A DNA stretch of 64,000 nt from Zhihengliuella sp. (GCF_031178195.1 NZ_JAPSJL010000009.1:91955-155954); one strand, 5' to 3'; numbered from the stretch's first letter, positions 8,916 to 17,970 are shown. Program-made: numbers and translations. Notes: a model not told the origin generated them from the letters alone.

Positions 8916-9798
8916 CCCCTCCACCCCGCCCGACCGTCGCGCCGCACCGGCCGATCCCGGCGCATCTCTCACCCCAGCGGTGAGCCTGCGCGGTGCCACC
9001 ATGGCGTTCGGCGACCGCGTCCTCTGGCAGGACCTCGACCTCGACGTCGCCCCCGGCGAGTTCGTCGCCGTGCTCGGCCCCAACGGGTCGGGGAAGTCGA
9101 CCCTGCTGAAGGTCATCCTCGGGTTCAAGGAGCTCTCGGCCGGCGAGGTGCGGATCGACGGCCGCGCCCCGGACCTGCGGGCGCGCAACGTCGGCATCAT
9201 CCCGCAGCAGAAGACCTTCCCCGAGGACACGCCGCTGCGGGCCCGGGACATGGTCGCCCTCGGCATCGACGGCCACCGCTGGGGACCCCGGTTGCTCGGG
9301 CGCAGGAGGCTCAGGGAGCGTGTGGACGCGCTGCTGGAGCAGGTGGGCGCGTCGTCCTACGCGGACCAGCCCGTCGGGATCCTCTCCGGCGGAGAGCAGC
9401 AGCGCCTGCGCGCGGCCCAGGCCCTGGCCGACGACCCGAAACTGCTCCTGTGCGACGAGCCGCTGCTCTCGCTGGACCTGCACCACCAGCGCGCCGTCTC
9501 GTCCCTGATCCACCACCAGGCCTGCGACCACGGAGCCGCGGTCCTGTTCGTAACCCACGAGATCAACCCCGTCCTGCAGTACGTGGACCGCGTGGTCTAC
9601 CTCGCCGGCGGCCGGTTCCACATCGGCACCGTCGACGAGGTGATGACCAGCGAGGTGCTCTCCGACCTCTACGACAGCCCCATCGAGGTGTTCCGCACCA
9701 ACGGCCGCATCGTCGTCGTCGGTGTCCCGGAGACCATGGAGCACCCGCACGGACTGCACGCCGAAGCGATCCACGAGTCGGAAGACGACGCCCGATGA
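8905..9798 (+). CDS. znuC: Zinc ABC transporter ATP-binding protein (ZnuC type)
   Basis: 297 residues from TTG 8905, chosen because GGAGG sits seven bases upstream; it overlaps the end of znuA by 11 bases. Walker A GPNGSGKST (about 62-70), ABC signature LSGGEQQR and Walker B LLLCDEPLLSLD are intact, followed by the switch His in VTHEINP. The first 25 residues are Pro/Ala-rich and disordered; a GTG at 8981 would be the short alternative. It energises the ZnuB permease, whose start overlaps its stop. Confidence 0.9.
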   Translation: MPADPSTPPDRRAAPADPGASLTPAVSLRGATMAFGDRVLWQDLDLDVAPGEFVAVLGPNGSGKSTLLKVILGFKELSAGEVRIDGRAPDLRARNVGIIPQQKTFPEDTPLRARDMVALGIDGHRWGPRLLGRRRLRERVDALLEQVGASSYADQPVGILSGGEQQRLRAAQALADDPKLLLCDEPLLSLDLHHQRAVSSLIHHQACDHGAAVLFVTHEINPVLQYVDRVVYLAGGRFHIGTVDEVMTSEVLSDLYDSPIEVFRTNGRIVVVGVPETMEHPHGLHAEAIHESEDDAR

Positions 9799-10658
9799 GC
9801 CCGAACGACCTCTGGTCGACGATCTTCTCCTTCGAGAACTACGCCGAACTGCTGCCCCTGGTGCAGAACTCGATCATCGCCGGGGCCCTGCTGGGCCTGG
9901 TCGGCGGGATGATCGGCGTCTTCGTCATGATGCGGGACATGGCGTTCGCCGTGCACGGCATCGCCGAGCTGAGCTTCGCCGGCGCTGCGTTCGCGCTCCT
10001 GATCGGGGCCAACGTGGTGGGCGGGTCGATCGTCGGCGCGGTCCTGGCGTCCCTCGTCCTGGGCCTCATGGGCGCCCGCGCCAAGGACCGGAACTCGATC
10101 ATCGGCGTCCTGATGCCGTTCGGACTCGGACTCGGCATCCTCTTCCTGGCGCTCTACGAGGGACGCAGTGCCAACAAGTTCGGCCTGCTCACCGGCCAGA
10201 TCGTCGCGGTTGACACCGTCCAGCTCGGACTCCTCGCCGGCTGCGGCGCGGTGGTGATCGCGGGCCTGCTCCTCATCTGGCGGCCGCTCACCTTCGTCAG
10301 TGTCGACCCGGCCATCGCGGCCTCCCGCGGCGTGCCCGCCGGCTGGCTCTCCGTGGTGTTCATGGTCCTGCTGGGCCTGGCGGTGGCGCTGTCCATCCAG
10401 ATCGTCGGGGCGCTGCTGGTGCTGAGCCTGCTGATTACCCCGGCCGCCGCGGCGCTCGCGGTGTCGGCCCGGCCGGGGCTAACGGTGGCGCTGTCGGTCC
10501 TGTTCGCGACCGTGTCCGTGGTCGGCGGCATCATGCTGGCCCTCGCGGGCCGGCTGCCGATCAGCCCGTACGTCACCACGCTCTCGTTCCTGATCTACGC
10601 GGTGTGCCGCGTCATCGCCTGGCGGCGGACGCGGGTGCGGCACCGCATCGCCGTCTGA
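9795..10658 (+). CDS. znuB: Zinc ABC transporter permease (ZnuB type)
   Basis: 287 residues, an ABC-3 family integral membrane protein with about eight hydrophobic segments (for example IIAGALLGLVGGMIGVFVMM near 30 and IVGALLVLSLLITPAAAALA near 205). ATG 9795 overlaps the znuC stop (ATGA). It ends in a basic cytoplasmic tail. It would pass zinc delivered by ZnuA. Confidence 0.9.
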   Translation: MSPNDLWSTIFSFENYAELLPLVQNSIIAGALLGLVGGMIGVFVMMRDMAFAVHGIAELSFAGAAFALLIGANVVGGSIVGAVLASLVLGLMGARAKDRNSIIGVLMPFGLGLGILFLALYEGRSANKFGLLTGQIVAVDTVQLGLLAGCGAVVIAGLLLIWRPLTFVSVDPAIAASRGVPAGWLSVVFMVLLGLAVALSIQIVGALLVLSLLITPAAAALAVSARPGLTVALSVLFATVSVVGGIMLALAGRLPISPYVTTLSFLIYAVCRVIAWRRTRVRHRIAV

Positions 10659-10664
10659 GACGTG

Positions 10665-10745
10665 CACGACGGCGGTGCGTCGCGGGGCGGTCCGAGCGAC
10701 CTCGCCGGACGGTCTCCGGGCTGCCGGACGCGTCGCGCCGTCGTG
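10665..10745. terminator. Possible long-arm hairpin in the znuB/zur convergent spacer
   Basis: Arms CACGACGGCG (10665-10674) and CGCCGTCGTG (10736-10745) are perfectly complementary with a 61-base interior. A terminator for both convergent genes is plausible but the loop is long. Confidence 0.3.
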
Positions 10746-10750
10746 GGGGG

Positions 10751-11254
10751 CTACCCCCGGGAGCAGTCTGGGCAGAGCCCGAAGATCTCCACGGTGTGGC
10801 CGGGGTCGGTGAAGCCGTGCTCGGCGGCGATGCGTGCGGTCCATGCCTCCACGGTCGGGGCCTCGATCTCGACGGCTCGCCCGCACTGCCGGCAGACCAG
10901 GTGGTGGTGGTGCCCCGCGACCTCGCAGCGGCGGTAGATCGCCTCGCCCTCGCCGGAGCGGAGGACGTCCACGGCGCCGTCGTCGGCCAGGGACTGCAGG
11001 ATCCGGTAGACGGTCGCGAGCGAGACCCGGTGGTCGCGGTCGTGGAGCCAGCGGTGCAGGTCCTGGGCGCTGACGAAGTCGTCGAGTTGCTCCAGCGCCC
11101 CGGTCACCGCCCGGCGCTGCTTGGTGACGCGGACGGTGCCCTCGCGTCCCTCGGCCGAAGCCGGAGCGGGGGCCGCAGCGGCAGGCGCCGCAGGGGAGGA
11201 GGGCGCCGGGACGCCGTCGGCCGTGCTGCGGGTGGGGTCTGGCGTGCCGGACAT
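10751..11254 (-). CDS. zur: Fur-family zinc-responsive repressor (Zur)
   Basis: 167 residues. An Ala/Pro-rich N-terminal tail of about 40 residues precedes the winged-helix DNA-binding domain (VTKQRRAVTGALEQL, LHRWLHDRDHRVSLATVYR). The dimerisation domain has the HHHH cluster and two structural CxxC pairs (CRQC, CPDC). It is convergent with znuB and most likely binds the box at 7726-7747 when zinc is plentiful. ATG 11254 has AGGAGCGAGCGAGC upstream. Iron-type Fur cannot be excluded by sequence alone, but the context favours zinc. Confidence 0.85.
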   Translation of the reverse strand: MSGTPDPTRSTADGVPAPSSPAAPAAAAPAPASAEGREGTVRVTKQRRAVTGALEQLDDFVSAQDLHRWLHDRDHRVSLATVYRILQSLADDGAVDVLRSGEGEAIYRRCEVAGHHHHLVCRQCGRAVEIEAPTVEAWTARIAAEHGFTDPGHTVEIFGLCPDCSRG

Positions 11255-11356
11255 GCTCGCTCGCTCCTGCTGGTCGCCTTCTTGAGAACCGTTCCAGCCT
11301 ACCAGCGGGGTCGATCCCGGCCGCCCAGCCGGGGTTGACCGCGCCGTGCCGGTGAA

Positions 11357-11362
11357 TAGGGT
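11357..11362 (+). promoter_or_regulatory. Predicted -10 box, leaderless MBL gene
   Basis: TAGGGT, then six bases, then ATG 11369. Confidence 0.5.
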
Positions 11363-11368
11363 GTGGCC

Positions 11369-12067
11369 ATGGAACTCACGCGATTCGGACACTCCTGCGT
11401 CCGCCTCGAGCGCGACGGCCGCGCCCTGGTGATCGACCCCGGCACCTTCGCCGACGCCGCCGGCGCTCTGGCCGCGGGGCCCGTCCACGGGGTCCTCGTC
11501 ACCCACGAGCACCCGGACCATCTGGACCACGACGTCGTCGTGCCGTGGCTCGCCGAGCACCCGGAGGTGCCGTTCCACGCGCCGGGCGTCGTCGTCGACG
11601 ACGTGCGCTCGCGCCTGTCCGGGCGGTCCGGGCTGCACACGGCCGAGGCGGGGCAGAGGCTCGACGTCGCCGGGTTCGAGGTCCACACCGTCGGCGGGCA
11701 GCACGCCGTCATCCACCCGCTCATCCCCTACGTGGCCAATCTGGGCTACGTCGTCGACGGGAGCGTCTACCACCCCGGGGACGCCCTCGTGGTGCCGCCG
11801 GTGGAGGTGGACACCCTCCTGGTCCCGCTCCACGCGCCGTGGTCGAAGTCCGCGGAGGTCATCGACTTCGTGATCGCCGTCCGCCCGCGCCGCGCGATCC
11901 CGATCCACGACGGCCTCCTCAACGACCGCGGGCGCGAACTCGTCCTCGGCCATGCCGCCCGCCTCAGCGCGCCCTTCGAGGTGGAACTCGTCGATCCCGT
12001 GCCCGGTGAGCCCCTGCGGCTCCCGCCCCGCCGGAGAGCGCACGCGTCGGGTACATTCGAGCCATGA
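11369..12067 (+). CDS. MBL-fold metallo-hydrolase (UlaG/YtkL-like)
   Basis: 232 residues of a single beta-lactamase-fold domain. HSCVRLERDGRALVIDPG opens the fold and THEHPDHLDHD (about 48-58) is the metal-binding HxHxDH motif; later ligands are in VGGQHAVIH and YHPGDAL. Similar proteins are lactonases or phosphodiesterase-like hydrolases of unknown substrate. ATG 11369 is selected over GTG 11363 because it lies six bases after TAGGGT. Its stop overlaps the HIT gene start (ATGA). Confidence 0.8.
   Translation: MELTRFGHSCVRLERDGRALVIDPGTFADAAGALAAGPVHGVLVTHEHPDHLDHDVVVPWLAEHPEVPFHAPGVVVDDVRSRLSGRSGLHTAEAGQRLDVAGFEVHTVGGQHAVIHPLIPYVANLGYVVDGSVYHPGDALVVPPVEVDTLLVPLHAPWSKSAEVIDFVIAVRPRRAIPIHDGLLNDRGRELVLGHAARLSAPFEVELVDPVPGEPLRLPPRRRAHASGTFEP
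12052..12057 (+). promoter_or_regulatory. Predicted -10 box, leaderless HIT gene, inside the upstream CDS
   Basis: TACATT, then six bases, then ATG 12064. It lies within the last codons of the MBL gene, giving the HIT gene its own promoter despite the ATGA overlap. Confidence 0.45.
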
Positions 12068-12492
12068 GCACAGTCTTCACCAAGATCATCGACGGCGAGA
12101 TCCCGGGACGCTTCGTCTGGAGCGACGAGAACGTCGTGGGCTTCCTGGACGTGCGGCCGCAGACCACGGGGCACGTGCTGGTGGTCCCGCGCCGCGAAGT
12201 GGACCGGTGGACCGAGGCCGAGCCGGAGCTGCTCGGCGAGGTCATGCGCGTCGCGCAGGCCATCGGACACGCCCAGGTGGAGGTCTTCGGCTCCGCGCGG
12301 GCCGGGCTGACCGTCATGGGGTTCGAGGTCCCGCACCTGCACGTCCACGTCTGGCCCGTCGACTCGATGGCCGACTACGACTTCGCCCACCCGCAGGGCG
12401 CCACCGACGACGCCAGCCTCGACGCGGCGGCCCAGTCGCTGCGCGACGCGCTGCGACGCGCCGGCCATGGGGACGCGGTCCCCGCGGACTGA
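12064..12492 (+). CDS. HIT-family nucleotide-binding hydrolase
   Basis: 142 residues. The HIT signature HLHVHVWP is at about 97-104, with TGHVLVVPRREVDRW earlier, as in Hint-type nucleoside phosphoramidases that hydrolyse AMP-amides. The C-terminal 35 residues are Ala-rich. It overlaps the MBL gene by four bases but also has a TACATT box six bases upstream. Convergent with hrpA. Confidence 0.85.
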   Translation: MSTVFTKIIDGEIPGRFVWSDENVVGFLDVRPQTTGHVLVVPRREVDRWTEAEPELLGEVMRVAQAIGHAQVEVFGSARAGLTVMGFEVPHLHVHVWPVDSMADYDFAHPQGATDDASLDAAAQSLRDALRRAGHGDAVPAD

Positions 12493-12528
12493 GCCGCGCC
12501 GACGCCTCGTCCGCCCGGGAGGGCGTCC

Positions 12529-15500
12529 TCAGCGTCCGGCGGGCAGCGCGGCCGCGGCCTCCCGCATCGCCGTCCTGATGCGCTTCTCGGAGACCGTGTG
12601 GGCCGTGCCGAGCTCCTGGGCGAAGAAGCTGACGCGCAGCTCCTCGATCATCCACTTCACCCGCGACAGCGCAGCCGGCGTCCGGACCCCGGTGGGCACC
12701 CGGTCGAGGGCGGCGTCGTACTCGTCCTCGAGCGCCTGGACGGCGAGCATGTGCTGGTTGTCCCGGGTGACCGCGCCGGCCTCGAGCTTGTCGAGCCGGA
12801 TCTCGATGGCGCGCAGATAGCGCGGCAGGTGGGCCAGCTGTGCGTAGCCGGTCGCCGCGACGAAGCCCGGGTGCACCAGCTGGTCCAGCTGCGCCCGGAT
12901 GTCGCTGAGCGCGTGCACGAGGGCCAGCGAGGACGCCTTCTTGATCCGCTGGTTGATCCGCCTCGCCGCCGAGAGGGCCTGCTCAACCACGGCGGTCACC
13001 GAGAACACCGTGTCGATCAGCTCGGCCCGCACGTGCTGGAAGAGCGCGTCGAACTCCGCCCGCGTGAACGGCAGGTCCGCCGGCACGAGCTTGTCGATGG
13101 CCGTCAGCGCGCAGTCGGCGATGAGCGACTCCACCGAACCGTGCGGGTTCTGCGTGAAGACCAGCTTCTCCTTGTTGTTCAGGTGGTCCAGGACGTAGCG
13201 GTTCGGCGACGGGACCTTGAGCATCAGGAGGCGCACGACGCCGGAGCGGTGCGCCGAGAGCTGCTCGTCCTCGTCGCGGAACACGGTCAGCCGGACCGAG
13301 TCGCCGTCGTCCACGAGGGCCGGAAAGCCGGTGATCGTCTGGCCCGCGACCTCGGAGCTGATCCGGCGCTCGATGGCGCCGGAACGGCCGAGGTCCTCCG
13401 TCCAGTCGGTGAGACCGGACCGCTCCCAGACGACGGCGGCCCCTGCACCGGTGCTCGGACTCGAACCGGAGGGGGGCCTCTGCGTGCCCCGACCGGCGGC
13501 GGCTCCGCTCCGGCGCGAGTCCTCGGCGCTGTGCCCGTGGCCGGTCGCCTTCCCGCCGGGGGCGTTCCCGCTGCGCCCGGGCACGGCGGTCGGGGTGGCG
13601 GCGTCGGCCAGCTGTTCGCCGCCGGCGCCGAGCGAGGCGGCGAGGGCACGCCGGTTCTCCGCCGCGAGGCGCTCCTGGAGCAGGGCGAGACTCTTGTCCG
13701 TGCCGAGGACCCTGCCGCCGTCGCCGATCACCTGGAAGGTGGGCTTCAGGTGCGGCGGGACGGCGTCCCAGTTCCACGAGCCGGGTGGGACGATCTCCCC
13801 GCGCAGGCGCCGCAGGGCCAGCTCGAGGGAGGGTTCCAGCTCGTCCGCGGCGGGATCGAAGTCCCGCTCGAGCGCCCCCACGGCCTGGCGGGCGACGTCG
13901 GGCGCGGGGACGAAGTTCTTCCGCACCTGCTTCGGCAGCGACTTGATGAGGGCGGTCACGAGTTCGTGCCGCAGGCCGGGGATCTGCCAGCGGAACCGCT
14001 CTGGATCGAGCTGGTTCAGGAACAGCACCGGGACGCGGACCGTGACGCCGTCGGTCTCCCTCGCCTCCTGGGTGGGGTCGAACTCGTAGGTCAGCTCGAG
14101 CGAGAGGCTCCCGTGCCGCCACTGGCGCGGGTAGGCCTCCAGGTCCACGTCGTCCGCGTCGACGGCGAGCACGGCGTCGGGGTCGAAGTCCAGCAGCGCC
14201 GGGTCGTCCCGCCGGGCCTGCTTCCACCAGCGGTCGAAGTGGCGTTCGGAGGTGACCTCCGCACCGAGGCGCTGGTCGTAGAAGTCGAAGAGATCCTCGT
14301 CCGAGATCCGCAGGTCGCGGCGGCGCAGACGCGTCTCGAGCTCCTCGACTTCTTGCAGCAGCTTCCGGTTGCGATGGAAGAACTTGTGGTGGGTGCGCCA
14401 GTCGCCCTCGACCAGCGCATGGCGGATGAACAGCTCCCGCGCCAGGGGAGCGTCCACGCGGTCGTACTGGATCCGGCGCTGGGCCACGATCGGCACGCCG
14501 AACAGGGTGACCTTCTCGTAGCCCATGACGGAACCGTTGCGGCGCGACCAATGGGGCTCGGAGAAGCTGCGCTTGACCAGATCGCCGGCGACCTCCTCCA
14601 CCCACTCCGGCTTGAAGATCGCGACCGTGCGGGCCCAGAGGCGCGAGGTCTCGACGAGCTCGGCGGCCATCACCCAGTCGTGCTTCTTCTTGAACAGGGC
14701 CGAACCCGGGAACACCGCGAAGCGGGTCCCGCGCGCCCCGACGTACTCGCGCTTGCGGTCGTCCCAGAGGCCGATGTGGCTGAGGAGGCCGGAGAGCAGG
14801 GAGGTGTGGATCCGCTCCTCGAGTCCCGAGGGATCGACAGGCCCGGGGGCGAGCGTGATGCCCAGCGGCTTGGCGAGCTGGCGCAGCTGGGTGAAGAGGT
14901 CCTGCCACTCGCGGACCCGCAGGTAGTTGACGAACTCCTTCTTGCACAGCCGCCGGAAGGCGGAGGAGGAAAGGTCGCGCTGCCGCTCCTGCAGGTATTT
15001 CCACAGCAGCAGGAAACTCGTGAAGTCCGACTTCTCGTCACGGAACCGTGCGTGCAGCTCCGCGGCGCGCTGCCGCTGGCCCGTCTCCTCGCTCGGGCGC
15101 TCGCGGGGGTCCTGGATGGTCAGCGCGGCCGCGAGGACCATGACCTCCTTCGCGCACCCGCGACGGCCGGCCTCGATGATCATCCGCCCCAGGCGCACAT
15201 CGAGGGGCAACTGGGCCAGCTGCCGGCCGATCTCCGTGACCCGCGGGCTCTTCCCGGCCGTCACGGCGCCGAGCTCGCGCAGCAGGGTGACGCCGTCGTT
15301 CACGGCCTTGGCGTCCGGCGGCTCCACGAACGGGAACTCGGAGACCTCGGCCGGGGAGCGGACCACGCCGATGGCGCTCATCTGCAGGATGACGGCGGCG
15401 AGATTGGTGCGCAGGATCTCCGGGTCCGTGAACTCCGGCCGGGACTCGAAGTCCTCCTGGGAGTAGAGGCGGATCGCGATGCCGTCGCTCACGCGGCCGC

Positions 15501-16566
15501 AGCGGCCGGAGCGCTGGTTGGCGCTGGCCTGGGAGACGCGCTCGATCGGCAGCCGCTGGACCTTGGTCCGGTGCGAGTACCGGGAGATGCGCGCGGTGCC
15601 CGTGTCGATCACGTACTTGATGCCGGGAACCGTCAGGGACGTCTCCGCCACGTTGGTGGCGAGGACGATGCGCCGCTGCGGGCCGGTCCGGAAGACCCGG
15701 TGCTGCTCGGCGAGCGACAGCCGCGCGAACAGGGGGAGGACCTCGGTCCCGGCGAGGCGCCGGCTGGCCGCGATCCTGGCGCGCAGGGCCTCCGCGGCAT
15801 CGCGGATCTCCCGCTCGCCGGAGAGGAACACGAGGATGTCGCCGGGCGGCTCCTTCGCGAGCTCGTCGACGGCGTCACAGATCGCGTCCACCGGGTCCCG
15901 GTCCTCGTCGCGGGCCGCGGCCTCGTCGTCGAGCTCGTCGGCGTCGTGTGCCTCGGCCGGGTTCAGCGGCCGATAGCGAATCTCCACCGGGAACGTGCGC
16001 CCGGAGACCTCGATGATCGGCGCGGGGCGCTCCGGCTCCCCGAAGTGCTGCGCGAAGCGCTCCGGGTCGATGGTCGCCGAGGTGATGACGATCTTCAGGT
16101 CCGGGCGCTGGGGGAGGAGACGCTTCAGGTAGCCCAGGAGGAAGTCGATGTTGAGGCTGCGCTCGTGGGCCTCGTCGATGACGATGGCGCTGTAGCGCTT
16201 GAGCAGCTTGTCGTGCTTGATCTCCGCCAGCAGGATGCCGTCGGTCATGACCTTCACCCGGGTGCGCTTGGACACCTCGCCCGTGAAGCGGACCTGGAAG
16301 CCGATCTCCTCGCCGAGGTCGACGCCGGTCTCCTCGGCCAGGCGTTCGGCGACGGTGCGGGCCGCCAGCCGGCGCGGCTGGGTGTGGCCGATCATGCCGC
16401 GCTCGCCGAGTCCGAGTTCGAGGAGCATCTTCGGCAGCTGGGTGGTCTTGCCGGAGCCGGTCTCGCCGGCGACGACCACCACCTGGTGCTCGCGGATGGC
16501 CGCCATGATGTCGTCGCGGCGTGCGCTGACCGGCAGTGTCTCGGGATAGGTCAGGGAGATGGCCAT
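12529..16566 (-). CDS. hrpA: ATP-dependent RNA helicase HrpA (DEAH box)
   Basis: 1345 residues, full length for the family. Walker A GETGSGKTTQ (about 37-46), DEAH in VIDEAHERSLNIDF, motif III ITSATID, and motif VI in QRSGRCGRVSDG. A helicase-associated region and the long C-terminal DUF3418 region follow, with a low-complexity Gly/Ala/Ser insert at about 985-1050. HrpA-type helicases remodel RNA and rescue stalled ribosomes in other bacteria. The acidic loop at about 200-225 (DADELDDEAAARDEDRD) is an insertion. ATG 16566 was chosen because the conserved MAISLTYPETLPVS begins there. Confidence 0.93.
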   Translation of the reverse strand: MAISLTYPETLPVSARRDDIMAAIREHQVVVVAGETGSGKTTQLPKMLLELGLGERGMIGHTQPRRLAARTVAERLAEETGVDLGEEIGFQVRFTGEVSKRTRVKVMTDGILLAEIKHDKLLKRYSAIVIDEAHERSLNIDFLLGYLKRLLPQRPDLKIVITSATIDPERFAQHFGEPERPAPIIEVSGRTFPVEIRYRPLNPAEAHDADELDDEAAARDEDRDPVDAICDAVDELAKEPPGDILVFLSGEREIRDAAEALRARIAASRRLAGTEVLPLFARLSLAEQHRVFRTGPQRRIVLATNVAETSLTVPGIKYVIDTGTARISRYSHRTKVQRLPIERVSQASANQRSGRCGRVSDGIAIRLYSQEDFESRPEFTDPEILRTNLAAVILQMSAIGVVRSPAEVSEFPFVEPPDAKAVNDGVTLLRELGAVTAGKSPRVTEIGRQLAQLPLDVRLGRMIIEAGRRGCAKEVMVLAAALTIQDPRERPSEETGQRQRAAELHARFRDEKSDFTSFLLLWKYLQERQRDLSSSAFRRLCKKEFVNYLRVREWQDLFTQLRQLAKPLGITLAPGPVDPSGLEERIHTSLLSGLLSHIGLWDDRKREYVGARGTRFAVFPGSALFKKKHDWVMAAELVETSRLWARTVAIFKPEWVEEVAGDLVKRSFSEPHWSRRNGSVMGYEKVTLFGVPIVAQRRIQYDRVDAPLARELFIRHALVEGDWRTHHKFFHRNRKLLQEVEELETRLRRRDLRISDEDLFDFYDQRLGAEVTSERHFDRWWKQARRDDPALLDFDPDAVLAVDADDVDLEAYPRQWRHGSLSLELTYEFDPTQEARETDGVTVRVPVLFLNQLDPERFRWQIPGLRHELVTALIKSLPKQVRKNFVPAPDVARQAVGALERDFDPAADELEPSLELALRRLRGEIVPPGSWNWDAVPPHLKPTFQVIGDGGRVLGTDKSLALLQERLAAENRRALAASLGAGGEQLADAATPTAVPGRSGNAPGGKATGHGHSAEDSRRSGAAAGRGTQRPPSGSSPSTGAGAAVVWERSGLTDWTEDLGRSGAIERRISSEVAGQTITGFPALVDDGDSVRLTVFRDEDEQLSAHRSGVVRLLMLKVPSPNRYVLDHLNNKEKLVFTQNPHGSVESLIADCALTAIDKLVPADLPFTRAEFDALFQHVRAELIDTVFSVTAVVEQALSAARRINQRIKKASSLALVHALSDIRAQLDQLVHPGFVAATGYAQLAHLPRYLRAIEIRLDKLEAGAVTRDNQHMLAVQALEDEYDAALDRVPTGVRTPAALSRVKWMIEELRVSFFAQELGTAHTVSEKRIRTAMREAAAALPAGR

Positions 16567-16576
16567 GATGCCCGCC

Positions 16577-16582
16577 AGTCTA
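16577..16582 (-). promoter_or_regulatory. Predicted -10 box of hrpA
   Basis: TAGACT on the minus strand, ten bases before ATG 16566, predicting a leader of only a few bases. Confidence 0.4.
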
Positions 16583-16842
16583 TCCGCGGGCCCGGTCGCC
16601 CGCCCGCCGACGACGTACCGGGCGCGAACCTGTCGCCGCGTGGGCGACCCGACGGGATCCGGAGGCCGTTGGATCGACCCGGGGACGCGAGTCAATCCGG
16701 ACGGTCGTCCACGGGAGCGGCCGCAACTCCGGCCGCTGGATGGACGATTCGTCGCCGGATTCCCGATACAAGCGCAATTTCGCAGCGCTGGTCCGTCGGA
16801 AAGCACCGAACCGTCCAGGGTGGCCGGTCCGGAGAGTAAAAA

Positions 16843-16856
16843 GTGATGTTTCTCAC
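16843..16856. promoter_or_regulatory. CRP/GlxR-like palindrome upstream of ABC operon
   Basis: GTGA-N6-TCAC, the core of actinobacterial CRP/GlxR sites. It lies four bases before the presumed -10 at 16860, where binding would repress. The rest of the 381-base gap (16567-16947) shows only the hrpA -10 box and the ABC leader. Confidence 0.4.
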
Positions 16857-16859
16857 GGG

Positions 16860-16865
16860 TAGGAT
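16860..16865 (+). promoter_or_regulatory. Predicted -10 box of the ABC importer operon
   Basis: TAGGAT, predicting a leader of about 76 nt before ATG 16948. Confidence 0.4.
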
Positions 16866-16947
16866 TCTGAGTACTTCGTGGGGGAGTCGAATGGACTGGG
16901 CGTTCCCCGTAGATGCGGGTATCCCCGCTGCAACAACAAGGAGCATC

Positions 16948-17955
16948 ATGAAACTCGCAAAGGCAGCACAGGTCGCGGCAGGCATGGCCGCGACGGCGCT
17001 CGTCCTCTCCGCCTGCGGCGGATCCGGGAACGGCGGCGACGGCGGGGACGGTGGCGGCGGAGCCGCCGGCGAATCCGTCAAGATCGGGATCAGCCAGATC
17101 CAATCCCACCCGTCGCTCGACGCGGTGCGGGAAGGCTTCAAGACCGGCCTCGAGGAAGCCGGCTACACCGATGTGCAGTACGACGAGCAGAACCCGCAGG
17201 GCGACCAGGCGACGAACACGGCGATCGCCGGGCAGTTCGCCGCGGACTCGGAGATCGATCTGGTGCTCGGCATCTCGACGCCGTCCGCGCAGGCGCTGAC
17301 CCAGTCCGTGACGGGGGTGCCGGTCGTCTTCTCGGCCGTGACCGACCCGGTCGAAGCCAGCCTCGTCGAATCGCTGGAGGCCCCCGGCGGCAACGTCACG
17401 GGCACCAGCGACAAGAACCCGGTGAAGGAGCAGCTCCAGCTGCTCCAGGAGCTGAGCCCCAAGGCCAAGAAGGTCGGCATCGTCTACTCCTCCGGCGAGG
17501 TCAACTCGCAGGTGCAGGTCGACTGGGCCAAGGAGGCCGCGGACGAGCTCGGCCTGACCATCGAGGTGGCCGCCATCTCGGCGTCGTCCGAGGTGCAGCA
17601 GGCTGCCGCAGGCCTCGACGTCGACGCGTTCTATGTGCCGACCGACAACGCGGTGGTCTCCGCCCTCGAGGGCCTCCTGCAGGTCGCCCAGGACAAGGGC
17701 GTTCCGGTCATTTCCGCGGATGGCTCCTCGGTCGAGCGCGGCGCGACCGCGACGTACGGCATCAACTACGAGAAGCTCGGCGAGCAGACCGGCCGCATGG
17801 CCGCCCGCATCCTCGACGGTGAGGCCGATCCGGCCACCACGCCGGTCGAGACCATCGAGGAGGTCGAGCTGTACGTCAACACGACCGCAGCGGAGAAGGT
17901 CGGCGTGGAGATCCCGCAGGAGATGCTCGACGAGGCCGCAGAGGTCTACGAGTAG
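16948..17955 (+). CDS. ABC transporter substrate-binding lipoprotein (PF04392, TrpX-like family)
   Basis: 335 residues. A lipobox (LVLSAC) follows a short basic signal peptide, then a Gly-rich linker and a two-lobed periplasmic-binding fold starting VKIGISQIQSHPSLDAVREG. The family includes tryptophan/tyrosine-type binding proteins, but the ligand here is unknown. ATG 16948 has AAGGAGCATC upstream; in-frame upstream Met codons lack a ribosome site. Three stem-loops follow the stop and probably stabilise this cistron relative to the permease. Confidence 0.8.
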   Translation: MKLAKAAQVAAGMAATALVLSACGGSGNGGDGGDGGGGAAGESVKIGISQIQSHPSLDAVREGFKTGLEEAGYTDVQYDEQNPQGDQATNTAIAGQFAADSEIDLVLGISTPSAQALTQSVTGVPVVFSAVTDPVEASLVESLEAPGGNVTGTSDKNPVKEQLQLLQELSPKAKKVGIVYSSGEVNSQVQVDWAKEAADELGLTIEVAAISASSEVQQAAAGLDVDAFYVPTDNAVVSALEGLLQVAQDKGVPVISADGSSVERGATATYGINYEKLGEQTGRMAARILDGEADPATTPVETIEEVELYVNTTAAEKVGVEIPQEMLDEAAEVYE

Positions 17956-17960
17956 ACCTC
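17941..17960 (+). other. Stem-loop spanning the stop codon
   Basis: GAGGTCTA and TAGACCTC pair across a CGAG loop, and the TAG stop of the binding-protein gene is inside the 3' arm. Confidence 0.5.
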
Positions 17961-17970
17961 GTGGCAGGGC

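Noticed and set aside
12598..16839. Very long plus-strand open frame (over 1,400 codons) opposite hrpA
   Set aside because: Its translation lacks domain signals and mirrors hrpA codons; GC-rich third positions make antisense stops rare.
16876..16947. Trp-containing leader peptide for the ABC operon
   Set aside because: The frame runs directly into the binding protein without its own stop, and no pairing terminator/antiterminator was found.
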